This document shows, piece by piece, positions 1 to 6,980 of a DNA stretch of 9,893 bases (the first letter of the stretch is position 1; each line of letters opens with the position of its first letter). Made by a program: the position numbers and the translations under genes. The notes under the pieces are model-generated. The model was not told the origin of the DNA and did not search any database. It saw only the letters and a program-made list of their open reading frames with translations. Source of the DNA: Actinomycetes bacterium (GTDB lineage Bacteria; Actinomycetota; Actinomycetes; Actinomycetales; Microbacteriaceae); the NCBI GenBank assembly GCA_023451265.1, contig JAEYAG010000005.1, positions 1 to 9,893 on the forward strand, in the 5' to 3' direction.

Positions 1-1213
1 CGCCCGCACCACCGACGCGCCGCGCGCGGCCGCGGCCGCACCCACCGGCGTCACCGTCGCCGACGCGGCCCCGCAGCTGGACGCGCTGTTCGACGGCGCC
101 GGTGCGGCGAACGCCCGCGACAGCCGGCACGCGAAAGACCGGCGCAAGAGCCGCATCGCGGCGTGGGTCATCTTCGGCGTGATCCTCGCGATCCTCGGCG
201 GCATCACCGCGGGCGGCTTCTACGTGTGGAACACGTACGAGGACAAGATCCGCGCGTTCATGGGCTGGGAAGAGCCCAAGGACTACGAGGCGGGGCTCGC
301 CACCGGTGAGGCGCTCGTCACGATCGTCAGCGGCGACACCGGCTCCACCATCTCGCAGACCCTGTACGAGGCCGGCGTCACGAAGACGCCCGAGGCGTTC
401 TACGACTACCTGGTGCAGTCCGCGCAGAACCCGCCCTTCCAGCCCGGCGTCTACGCCCTGCAGCAGAAGATGACGTCCGCGGCAGCGCTCACCGCACTCC
501 TCGACCCCGCGAAGAAGCAGGAGTTCACCGCGCAGCTGCCCGAAGGGCTCACCGAGGCGCAGACGCTGGATCGCCTCTCGGCCAGCCTCGGACTGCCCCT
601 GGCCGACCTGCAGGCGGCGACGGCGGACCCCTCCGCCTACGGCGTGAACGCGACGAGCCTGGAGGGCTGGCTGTTCCCGGCGACGTACACGTTCGATCCC
701 GGCGTGACGGCGCAGGACGTCATCACGACGCTCGTGAACCGCACGGTGCAGTCGCTGGACACCGCGGGCGTGCCCGTCGATCAGCGCCAGCAGGTGCTCA
801 TCACGGCGTCGATCATCGAACGCGAGGCGCGTCAGACCGACGACTTCTACAAGGTCTCGCGCGTCATCGCGAACCGGCTCGCCGACGGCATGAAGCTGCA
901 GATGGACTCCACCGCGCAGTACGGCTACGGCGAGATGCACGACGGCAGCGCAAGCTCGTCGAAGGAAGCCCTCGAAGACGACAACGCCTGGAACACCTAC
1001 GTGATCGACGGCCTGCCGGCCACCCCGATCTCCAACCCCGGCGACACCGCGATCGACGCGGCGATGCACCCCGCCGACGGCAACTGGCTGTACTTCGTCA
1101 CGTGGAACATGGACACCGGCGAGACCATCTTCTCCGACACCTACGCCGAGCACGAGGCCGCGATCGCCAAGTGGAACGAGTGGTGCACCGCGAACGACAA
1201 CCGCGGATGCTGA
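1..1213 (+). CDS. mltG: Endolytic murein transglycosylase MltG (YceG family), 5'-truncated
   Basis: MltG cleaves nascent peptidoglycan glycan strands at the outer face of the membrane. The reading frame is open from base 2, giving at least 403 residues; the real start lies upstream, and the GTG at 179 falls inside the membrane helix, so it is not the start. In fragment numbering there is an Ala/Pro-rich cytoplasmic tail (1-44), a basic stretch KDRRKSR (45-51), one membrane helix (about 53-76), then the extracytoplasmic part. Family motifs are LEGWLFPATYTF (from 220), ASIIERE, whose first Glu (E273) aligns with the catalytic Glu of E. coli MltG, and NRLADGMKLQMDSTAQYGYG (from 291). The 3' end overlaps aroE by 7 bp (ATGCTGA). 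Identity is secure; only the N-terminus is missing. Confidence 0.95.
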   Translation, partial: ARTTDAPRAAAAAPTGVTVADAAPQLDALFDGAGAANARDSRHAKDRRKSRIAAWVIFGVILAILGGITAGGFYVWNTYEDKIRAFMGWEEPKDYEAGLATGEALVTIVSGDTGSTISQTLYEAGVTKTPEAFYDYLVQSAQNPPFQPGVYALQQKMTSAAALTALLDPAKKQEFTAQLPEGLTEAQTLDRLSASLGLPLADLQAATADPSAYGVNATSLEGWLFPATYTFDPGVTAQDVITTLVNRTVQSLDTAGVPVDQRQQVLITASIIEREARQTDDFYKVSRVIANRLADGMKLQMDSTAQYGYGEMHDGSASSSKEALEDDNAWNTYVIDGLPATPISNPGDTAIDAAMHPADGNWLYFVTWNMDTGETIFSDTYAEHEAAIAKWNEWCTANDNRGC

Positions 1214-2046
1214 CCGGGCCGACACGGCTGGAGGTCTGGGGCGACCCCATCGACCACAGCCTCTCCCCGCGCCTCCACGCCGCCGCGTACGCGCGCCTCG
1301 GCTGGAACTGGACGTACGGCCGGCGCCGTGTCGACGCCGCCGGCTTCGCCGCCGAGGTCGACGGCCTCGACGGGTCGTACCGCGGGCTGTCGCTGACTTT
1401 CCCGCTCAAGGCGGCCGCCTTCGCCGCCGCCACGACGCGCGACCGCCCGGCGGAGCTGACCGGCGCGGTGAACACGCTCGTGTTCGTCGACGGCCGGCGG
1501 CGCGGCTTCAACACCGACGTGGGCGGGATCGTCGCCGACGTGCAGGCGCAGGGCATTTCGACGCTCGACAGGGCGCGCATCGTGGGGGCCGGTGCGACGG
1601 CGACGTCCGCGCTCGTCGCCCTCGCGCAGGTCGGCGCCCGCACGGTCGAGGTCGTCGCCCGTCGCCCCGAGGCGGCCGACGCCCTCGCGACGCTGGGGGA
1701 GCGCCTGTCGGTCGCGGTGTCGATCACCGCCATGACGGCGGTGGCGCCGGCATCCGTCCCGCTCACCATCTCGACGCTGCCCGGCGGCGCCGCGCTCGAC
1801 GAGAGCGCGGCCGCACGGCTCGCCGAGGGCGGGGGACTGCTCTACGACGTCGTGTACGGGCACTGGCCGACCGCGCTCGCGACGGCGTGGCAGCAGGCGG
1901 GCGGGCATGCCGTGGATGGCCGCGGGATGCTGCTGCGCCAAGCCGTGCTGCAGATCCGCGCCTTCGCGACGGGCGCGGTGACCGAGCCGCTGCCCGACGA
2001 GGAGGCGGTCGTGGACGTCATGCGCTCGGCGCTCATGGGAGACTAG
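1207..2046 (+). CDS. aroE: Shikimate dehydrogenase (actinobacterial, divergent motifs)
   Basis: Reduces 3-dehydroshikimate to shikimate with NADPH (shikimate step 4); 279 residues, normal for the family. Substrate-site residues are visible: SLSP (S18, S20), catalytic K68 in SLTFPLK, N89 in GAVNTL, D104 in FNTD, and Q245 in GMLLRQA. The nucleotide-binding loop is GAGATA (127-132), keeping GxGxxA. Differences from the E. coli type are Ser in place of Asn in the NVT-P-K motif and no NRT motif after the second Rossmann strand (VVARRP instead). As I recall it, the Mycobacterium tuberculosis enzyme shows the same two changes, so this looks like lineage divergence and not decay. The ATG at 1207 puts the N-terminus correctly before the SLSP motif; a longer in-frame start at 1102 would overlap mltG by more than 100 bp. 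No clear Shine-Dalgarno is visible, so translational coupling to mltG is likely. Confidence 0.93.
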   Translation: MLTGPTRLEVWGDPIDHSLSPRLHAAAYARLGWNWTYGRRRVDAAGFAAEVDGLDGSYRGLSLTFPLKAAAFAAATTRDRPAELTGAVNTLVFVDGRRRGFNTDVGGIVADVQAQGISTLDRARIVGAGATATSALVALAQVGARTVEVVARRPEAADALATLGERLSVAVSITAMTAVAPASVPLTISTLPGGAALDESAAARLAEGGGLLYDVVYGHWPTALATAWQQAGGHAVDGRGMLLRQAVLQIRAFATGAVTEPLPDEEAVVDVMRSALMGD

Positions 2047-2050
2047 GGGG

Positions 2051-3262
2051 ATGCTCCGCGTGCTCACGGCCGGCGAATCGCACGGCCCCGAACTCGTCGC
2101 CTTCATGGAGGGTCTGCCCTCCGGCGTCCCCGTCTCGCGCGCCGCGATCCAGGCGGACCTCGCGCGCCGCAAGCTCGGCTACGGCCGCGGCTCGCGGATG
2201 AAGTTCGAGGAGGACGAACTGACGATCTCGGCCGGCGTCCGCCACGGCTTCACGATCGGCAGCCCCATCGCGCTGCGCGTCGGCAACACCGAGTGGCCCA
2301 AGTGGACCGAGGTCATGAGCGCGGAGCCCGTCGAGCTCACCGACCGCTCACGCGGACGCGGCGCGGCGCTCACCCGTCCCCGGCCCGGCCACGCCGACCT
2401 CGTCGGCATGCAGAAGTACGGCTTCGACGAGGCCCGCCCGATCCTCGAGCGCGCCAGCGCCCGCGAGACCGCCGCCCGCGTCGCCCTCGGCGCCATCGCG
2501 CGCTCCTTCCTCGGCGAACTCGGCATCCGCCTCGTCAGCCACACGCTGTCGATCGGTCCCGTCCGGGCGCCCGAGGACGCCGCGCTGCCGACGCCCGACG
2601 ACGTCGACACGCTCGACGCCGATCCGCTGCGTTGCTTCGACGCCGCCACCTCGGCCGCGATGGTCGCCGAGGTCGACGCCGCGAAGAAGGACGGCGACAC
2701 GCTCGGTGGCATCGTGGAGGTGCTCGCCTACGGCGTTCCGCCCGGGCTCGGCTCGCACGTGCAGTGGGACCGGCGCCTGGACGGCCGCCTCGCTCAGGCC
2801 CTCATGTCGATCCAGGCGATCATGGGCGTCGAGGTGGGCGACGGGTTCGAGACGACCCGCCGGCGCGGCTCCGCCGCCCATGACGAGCTGTTCGCAGCAT
2901 CCGCCGGGATCACGCGCGCCTCCGACAAGGCCGGCGGCACCGAGGGCGGCATGTCCACCGGCACCGTGCTGCGCGTGCGCGCCGGCATGAAGCCGATCGC
3001 GACGGTTCCGCACTCGCTGCGCACGATCGACGTCGCCACCGGCGACGCCGCCACCGCACACCACCAGCGCTCGGACGTGTGCGCCGTGCCCGCGGCGGGC
3101 GTCGTCGCCGAGGCGATGGTCGCCATCGTGCTCGCCGAGGCCGTCCTGGAGAAGTTCGGCGGCGACAGCGTCGCCGAGACCCGCCGCAACCTCGAGGGCT
3201 ACCTCGCCGCCATTCCGGAGAACCTCCAGACGGCGAGCGGCAGCGACACCACGATCGGATGA
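2051..3262 (+). CDS. aroC: Chorismate synthase
   Basis: Converts 5-enolpyruvylshikimate-3-phosphate to chorismate using reduced FMN (step 7, the pathway end point). At 403 residues it matches the actinobacterial length. The start MLRVLTAGESHG carries the first signature, with H11 in GESHG. RPGHADLVGMQKYG (111-124) contains the second active-site His, H114. GGTEGGMSTG (295-304) and RSDVCAVPAAGVVAEAM (340-356) complete the family pattern. The ATG lies 4 bp after the aroE stop. The G-run touching the ATG is too close to act as a ribosome site; GGGAG at 2037-2041, inside the end of aroE, has about 9 bases of spacing and is a better candidate. The 3' end overlaps aroK by 4 bp. No anomalies were seen. 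Confidence 0.98.
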   Translation: MLRVLTAGESHGPELVAFMEGLPSGVPVSRAAIQADLARRKLGYGRGSRMKFEEDELTISAGVRHGFTIGSPIALRVGNTEWPKWTEVMSAEPVELTDRSRGRGAALTRPRPGHADLVGMQKYGFDEARPILERASARETAARVALGAIARSFLGELGIRLVSHTLSIGPVRAPEDAALPTPDDVDTLDADPLRCFDAATSAAMVAEVDAAKKDGDTLGGIVEVLAYGVPPGLGSHVQWDRRLDGRLAQALMSIQAIMGVEVGDGFETTRRRGSAAHDELFAASAGITRASDKAGGTEGGMSTGTVLRVRAGMKPIATVPHSLRTIDVATGDAATAHHQRSDVCAVPAAGVVAEAMVAIVLAEAVLEKFGGDSVAETRRNLEGYLAAIPENLQTASGSDTTIG

Positions 3263-3834
3263 CCGGGCCCGCGATCGTCCTCATCGGGCCGATGGGCGCC
3301 GGCAAGACGAGCATCGGCAAGCGCGTCGCGAAACAGCTCGGGCTGCGCTTTCTCGACAGCGACGCCGCCGTCGTGCGGGCGCACGGACCCATCGACCGCA
3401 TCTTCGCCGACCACGGCGAGGCGCACTTCCGTGAACTGGAGCGCACAGCCGTGGCGGAGGCGCTGCGCGAAGGCGGGGTCGTCGCGCTCGGCGGCGGCGC
3501 CGTGCTGCATCCCGAGACCCAGCGCGATCTCGCCGAGCACCGCGTCGTGCTGCTCACCGTCGCGCCGCACAATGTCGCCGCGCGCATCCGCGGCGGCAAG
3601 CGCCCGCTGCTGGCCGACGGCGACGCCGTCGCACGCTGGCAGGAGATCTACGCCGCGCGGCGCCCGATCTACGAGCGCCTCGCCGACGTCGTCTTCGACA
3701 CCTCGACCGGCCCCCTGCAGGATGTCGCCGACGCCCTCGCGGCCTGGGTCTCGGCGGCCGCGGCGGCAGGTCCTGCCGCGAACGACTCCGCGACGACGGA
3801 TGCCGCGACCACCGACCCCGGAGAGACTCCATGA
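3259..3834 (+). CDS. aroK: Shikimate kinase with an Ala/Thr-rich C-terminal tail
   Basis: Phosphorylates shikimate at O3 using ATP (step 5); 191 residues. Key elements are Walker A GPMGAGKT (10-17, K16), the D33-S34-D35 motif that contributes to Mg and shikimate binding, R58 in FRELE, the GGG loop 78-80 (GGGAV), lid arginine R115 in KRPLL, and shikimate-binding R135 in ARRPIY. From about residue 165 the protein runs into a low-complexity Ala/Thr/Asp tail ending at 191, which lies outside the normal kinase fold and is probably disordered. The ATG at 3259 overlaps the aroC stop as ATGA, and the gene ends in another ATGA overlap with aroB, which indicates coupled translation within one transcript. 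Confidence 0.96.
   Translation: MTGPAIVLIGPMGAGKTSIGKRVAKQLGLRFLDSDAAVVRAHGPIDRIFADHGEAHFRELERTAVAEALREGGVVALGGGAVLHPETQRDLAEHRVVLLTVAPHNVAARIRGGKRPLLADGDAVARWQEIYAARRPIYERLADVVFDTSTGPLQDVADALAAWVSAAAAAGPAANDSATTDAATTDPGETP
3820..3825 (+). promoter_or_regulatory. Ribosome binding site of aroB
   Basis: GGAGAG lies five bases before the aroB ATG, inside the last codons of aroK. It supports 3831 as the start and means the aroK tail codons also carry the aroB translation signal. Confidence 0.65.
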
Positions 3835-4913
3835 CCGAGAACACCGTGATCACCGTCTCGGGCGATCAGCCCTACGACATCACGATCGGCCGCGACATCC
3901 TGCCGCTGGTCGCCGAGGTGCTGCCGCCGAGCGCACGGAAGGTGCTCGTGGTGCATCCGCCCACACTGGCGGCGCAGGCGGCGGCGCTGCGTGAGACGCT
4001 CATGGCCGGCGGCGAGCGCCAGGTGCTGCTGGCGGAGATCCCCGACGCCGAGCAGGGCAAGCGCGTCGAGGTCGCCGCCTTCTGCTGGCAGGTCATGGGT
4101 CAGGCCGACTTCACCCGCACCGACGCCGTCGTCGGCTTCGGTGGCGGCGCCGTGACCGATCTCGCCGGGTTCGTCGCGGCCACCTGGCTGCGCGGAGTCG
4201 CGGTCGTGCAGGTGCCCACGACGGTGCTCGGCATGGTCGACGCCGCCGTGGGCGGCAAGACCGGCATCAACACCGCCGAGGGGAAGAACCTCGTCGGCGC
4301 GTTCTGGCCGCCGCGGGCGGTCGTGTGCGATCTCGCGCTGCTCGATTCGCTGAGCCGCAACGAGCGTGTGGCCGGGTTCGCCGAGGTCGTGAAGGCGGGC
4401 TTCATCTGGTATCCCGAGATCCTCGAGCTGATCGAGGCGGATCCGGAGGCAGCCGTCGATCCGCACACCCCCGCGTTCCGGCGCTGCATCGAACTCGCCA
4501 TCCAGATGAAGGCGCGCGTCGTGGGGGAGGACCTGCGCGAGGCGGGTCTGCGCGAAGTGCTCAACTACGGCCACACCCTGGGCCACGCGATCGAGCACGC
4601 CGAGCGCTACCAGTGGCGTCACGGCGCCGCGATCTCGGTGGGGATGGTGTTCGCCGCCGAGCTGTCCCGGCTCGCCGGTCGCCTGTCGGATGCCGCGGCG
4701 CAACGCCACCGCGACATCCTCGAGCTGCTGGGCCTGCCCACCTCCTACCGCGCGGGCGCCTGGCAGCAACTGCTGGCGACGATGCAGCGCGACAAGAAGA
4801 CCCGCGGTGCGATGCTGCGCTTCATCGTGCTCGACGACATCGCCAAGCCCACGGTGCTGCAGGCTCCCGACGAGTCGCTGCTGTTCGCGGCCTATCAGGA
4901 GGTCGGCGCGTAG
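3831..4913 (+). CDS. aroB: 3-dehydroquinate synthase
   Basis: Cyclises DAHP to 3-dehydroquinate (step 2), NAD- and metal-dependent; 360 residues, normal length. The NAD-binding glycine loop is GFGGGAVTD (102-110). It is followed by VPTTVLGMVDAAVGGKTGIN (128-147) with substrate-contacting K143. The zinc ligands are E185 (FAEVVKAG), H248 (NYGHTLGHAIEH) and H264 (RHGAAISVG). The 16-residue spacing between the two His matches the Aspergillus nidulans AROM enzyme (H271 and H287). The ATG overlaps the aroK stop by 4 bp and has a good ribosome site. It is the last gene of the tightly packed mltG-aro run and is followed directly by an inverted repeat, so the first transcription unit may end here. Confidence 0.97.
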   Translation: MTENTVITVSGDQPYDITIGRDILPLVAEVLPPSARKVLVVHPPTLAAQAAALRETLMAGGERQVLLAEIPDAEQGKRVEVAAFCWQVMGQADFTRTDAVVGFGGGAVTDLAGFVAATWLRGVAVVQVPTTVLGMVDAAVGGKTGINTAEGKNLVGAFWPPRAVVCDLALLDSLSRNERVAGFAEVVKAGFIWYPEILELIEADPEAAVDPHTPAFRRCIELAIQMKARVVGEDLREAGLREVLNYGHTLGHAIEHAERYQWRHGAAISVGMVFAAELSRLAGRLSDAAAQRHRDILELLGLPTSYRAGAWQQLLATMQRDKKTRGAMLRFIVLDDIAKPTVLQAPDESLLFAAYQEVGA

Positions 4914-4917
4914 ACCA

Positions 4918-4954
4918 CCCCGGTGGGCAGTTCTGCCCATCGACGCCACCGGGG
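4918..4954 (+). terminator. Candidate factor-type or U-less terminator hairpin after aroB
   Basis: A perfect 9-bp inverted repeat, CCCCGGTGG (4918-4926) and CCACCGGGG (4946-4954), starts four bases after the aroB stop. A second palindrome inside it, TGGGCAG-TT-CTGCCCA (4924-4939), can form a competing stem or nest partly within the first. There is no T-tract, as is common for actinobacterial terminators, so function is inferred from position and stability only. Confidence 0.5.
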
Positions 4955-4962
4955 CACCGTGG

Positions 4963-4968
4963 TCGAAT
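4963..4968 (+). promoter_or_regulatory. Weak -10-like hexamer before the small-protein gene
   Basis: TCGAAT ends seven bases before the GTG at 4976, the spacing expected for a leaderless transcript. It lacks the A at position 2 of TANNNT, normally the most conserved base, so this is a weak candidate. A -35 element at normal spacing would fall inside the preceding inverted repeat. Confidence 0.22.
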
Positions 4969-4975
4969 CGGTGAC

Positions 4976-5299
4976 GTGGAGAATGACGTCGCGATCGATC
5001 GCACTGCGCTGGAGCAGGCGAAGATCATCCTCGGCGCCTCTCTCGGCCAGTACGGTCTCTACGCCGAGGACACGTGGCGGCGCGACACCGGCATCGGCAT
5101 CGGCAACCCCTGCGGTCGCACGCTCCTGCGGGTGGCGCTGGAGAATGCCCTCGGCGAGGCGCTCATGCGCGTGCGCGGCGACGTCGACGACGGCGACGAG
5201 CTCGCCGCCGGGCTGCAGACCGTGCTCGATGCGTTCGCCGATCTCGACGCCACGCTCGGGAGGGGGTGGAACCGCGACGATGTCGCTGACCTCGCCTGA
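4976..5299 (+). CDS. Small helical protein of unknown function, partner of the downstream hydrolase
   Basis: I do not recognise this 107-residue protein. It has no signal peptide or membrane segment, is rich in Ala, Leu and Asp, and looks mostly helical: a helix around residues 9-25, a Gly-rich turn GIGIGNPCGR (about 39-48), then a long helix to about residue 95. There is no WXG motif, although size and position resemble the small WXG100-like proteins encoded beside DUF1023 hydrolases. GTG at 4976 is the start that precedes the first helix; the frame has no stop upstream within aroB, but an earlier start would overlap aroB, and the next in-frame Met lies deep in the protein. Its last 20 bp overlap the hydrolase gene, whose ribosome site lies within it. 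Calling it a chaperone, adaptor or secretion partner would be guesswork. Confidence 0.75.
   Translation: MENDVAIDRTALEQAKIILGASLGQYGLYAEDTWRRDTGIGIGNPCGRTLLRVALENALGEALMRVRGDVDDGDELAAGLQTVLDAFADLDATLGRGWNRDDVADLA
5265..5270 (+). promoter_or_regulatory. Ribosome binding site of the hydrolase gene
   Basis: GGTGGA, at the end of the purine-rich stretch 5258-5270, lies nine bases before the ATG at 5280. It decides that start over longer readings of the same open frame, which would run back through the small-protein gene. Confidence 0.55.
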
Positions 5300-6980
5300 G
5301 CGCGGCTATCTGCTGGAGCGCATCGACTACGACTCCGGGGCGATCGAGGGTGTCGCGGCGGCGCTGGCGACCCTCGTCGACCACGCGGCGGATGCGTGCG
5401 TCGTCCTGGACAGCATCCACCACGGGCTCGAGGGGCGTGGCAGGGCGATCGACACGGCCACGGATGCCGCGGGCCGGCTGTCTCAGCACGTGCAGCCCAC
5501 CGCGGCCACAATCGGGCGCATCGTCGACGTGCTCCGCGGCTACGTCGACGCCGTGACCTCCCATGCGCGCACCGCCAACGACCTCATCGACGAGATCGAG
5601 GCCGCGCACGCCGCGCTGCAGGTCGCCGAAGAGGCCGCGTCCGACGCTCGGGCGCAACAGGATGCGCTGAGCGCCGACGCCAGCTGGGCGGCCGTGACCG
5701 ACGCGGCGTCGGCGGTCGACGATGCCGACGGCGACCTCGATGCGCGCCGGGGCGCGCTCGGTGAGCTGTGGTCGCGGTGGGAATCGGCCTACCGGTGCTG
5801 GGACGATGCGTACGGGACCGCGCTGGCGGCCCTCGTCGCGGCGACCGGCGCGGCCGATGACGCCGGCATCCGGCTGGTGATCTCCTCGCTCGCGCACGCC
5901 GACACTCCCGCCGCGGTCGCCGCGATCTGGGCGAGCCTCAGCGCGCAGGAGCAGCAGGCGCTGTTCGAGCGGCACCCCGGGTTCATCGGCAACCTCGAGG
6001 GCGTGCCCTACCCGGTGCGCTTCGACGCCAACCGCGCCGTGTACGACAGAACGGTCCGGGCCATGCCGTACGGCGACCCGCTCGACGGCCAGCTGCGCCA
6101 GCTCGGCGAGGAGCTCGGCCCCGAGTTCGCCGGCGAGCTGCTCATGTTCCACCCCTTCGAGCAGCCGCAGGCCACGGCCGCCGTGATGTACGGCACCGCG
6201 GTCGCCCGCGACGACAGCGGACGCATCGTCGGCGATCCGTTCACGGGCACGACGAATGTCAGCACGCTCGTCGGCGGGATGTTCTCGAGCCTCGACGATC
6301 TGGCGGCATGGGGCGAGAGCGCTCGCAACCTCAACCGCTTCGCCGATGCGTACGGCGGCCCCGGCACGCGATCGGTGACGATCGCCTGGTACGGCTACGA
6401 CTCGCCGAACCTGTTGACCGAGCACACGATGGGAAGCGCCACCGAGGGCGCGGCGCGGCTCACCTCGACGTTGCGCGGCGTGGAGCAGGAGCTCGGTTCG
6501 GGGGTGACCTCCTCGGTGATCGGCCACTCGTACGGCAGCACCACGGCCTTCCTCGCCGTCGGAGGCGCCGACGGTCAGACCGGCGTCGACCGGCTCATCG
6601 CGGTCGGGTCCGCGGGCGTGCCGGACGGGTACCACGCCGCGTGGACCGGCGATGACCCCATGGATTACTCGGGGGTCGAGGTCTACGCCTCGCGCGCACC
6701 GTGGGACTTCGTCGCCCGCTACGGCGAGGTCAGCTCCTTCGGGCACGGCACCGACCCGGCCGACATCCCGGGTGCGACGCAGTTCGAGAGCGACGGCGGG
6801 ACCGCACCGACGCTGAGCGGCGGCAGCGAGACGGTCCTGGGGACGCCGGGACACGCCGCCCACGACGGCGGAAACAGCGTCTGGGGATGGTGGGAGTCCG
6901 ACAACGGCTACCTGTCTCGCGACTCCGAATCGTTCCGTAACATTGCGAGCATCGTGGCCAAGGGTGAGGTGCTTCAGTGA
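5280..6980 (+). CDS. Helical N-terminus plus DUF1023-type alpha/beta-hydrolase
   Basis: The protein has 566 residues. Residues 1 to about 200 are Ala/Asp-rich and helical, probably coiled-coil, resembling the helical front ends of type VII-associated proteins. From W217 the stretch WASLSAQEQQALFERHPGFI, followed by GNLEGVPYPVRFDANR, is the hallmark leading into the DUF1023 (Abhydrolase_8) domain. The nucleophile elbow is GHSYGS with S417; D476 (APWDF) and H525 (PGHAA) are the likely remaining triad members, so the enzyme looks intact. The substrate is unknown. No Sec or Tat signal is visible, so it is either cytoplasmic or exported by another route. It overlaps the small gene by 20 bp and the lipoprotein gene by 4 bp. 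Family assignment is from motif memory. Confidence 0.88.
   Translation: MSLTSPERGYLLERIDYDSGAIEGVAAALATLVDHAADACVVLDSIHHGLEGRGRAIDTATDAAGRLSQHVQPTAATIGRIVDVLRGYVDAVTSHARTANDLIDEIEAAHAALQVAEEAASDARAQQDALSADASWAAVTDAASAVDDADGDLDARRGALGELWSRWESAYRCWDDAYGTALAALVAATGAADDAGIRLVISSLAHADTPAAVAAIWASLSAQEQQALFERHPGFIGNLEGVPYPVRFDANRAVYDRTVRAMPYGDPLDGQLRQLGEELGPEFAGELLMFHPFEQPQATAAVMYGTAVARDDSGRIVGDPFTGTTNVSTLVGGMFSSLDDLAAWGESARNLNRFADAYGGPGTRSVTIAWYGYDSPNLLTEHTMGSATEGAARLTSTLRGVEQELGSGVTSSVIGHSYGSTTAFLAVGGADGQTGVDRLIAVGSAGVPDGYHAAWTGDDPMDYSGVEVYASRAPWDFVARYGEVSSFGHGTDPADIPGATQFESDGGTAPTLSGGSETVLGTPGHAAHDGGNSVWGWWESDNGYLSRDSESFRNIASIVAKGEVLQ
6966..6969 (+). promoter_or_regulatory. Ribosome binding site of the lipoprotein gene
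   Basis: GAGG lies seven bases before the GTG at 6977, inside the last codons of the hydrolase gene. It supports a start that places a proper lipoprotein signal at the N-terminus. Confidence 0.6.

Noticed and set aside
179..181. GTG at 179 as the start of mltG.
   Set aside because: It lies within the transmembrane helix, and the same frame upstream encodes the basic cytoplasmic flank expected for MltG.
4923..5279. Upstream extension of the hydrolase frame back to 4923.
   Set aside because: The extension is Ser/Arg-rich shadow sequence over the small-protein gene; the ATG at 5280 has a ribosome site and begins a sensible helical domain.
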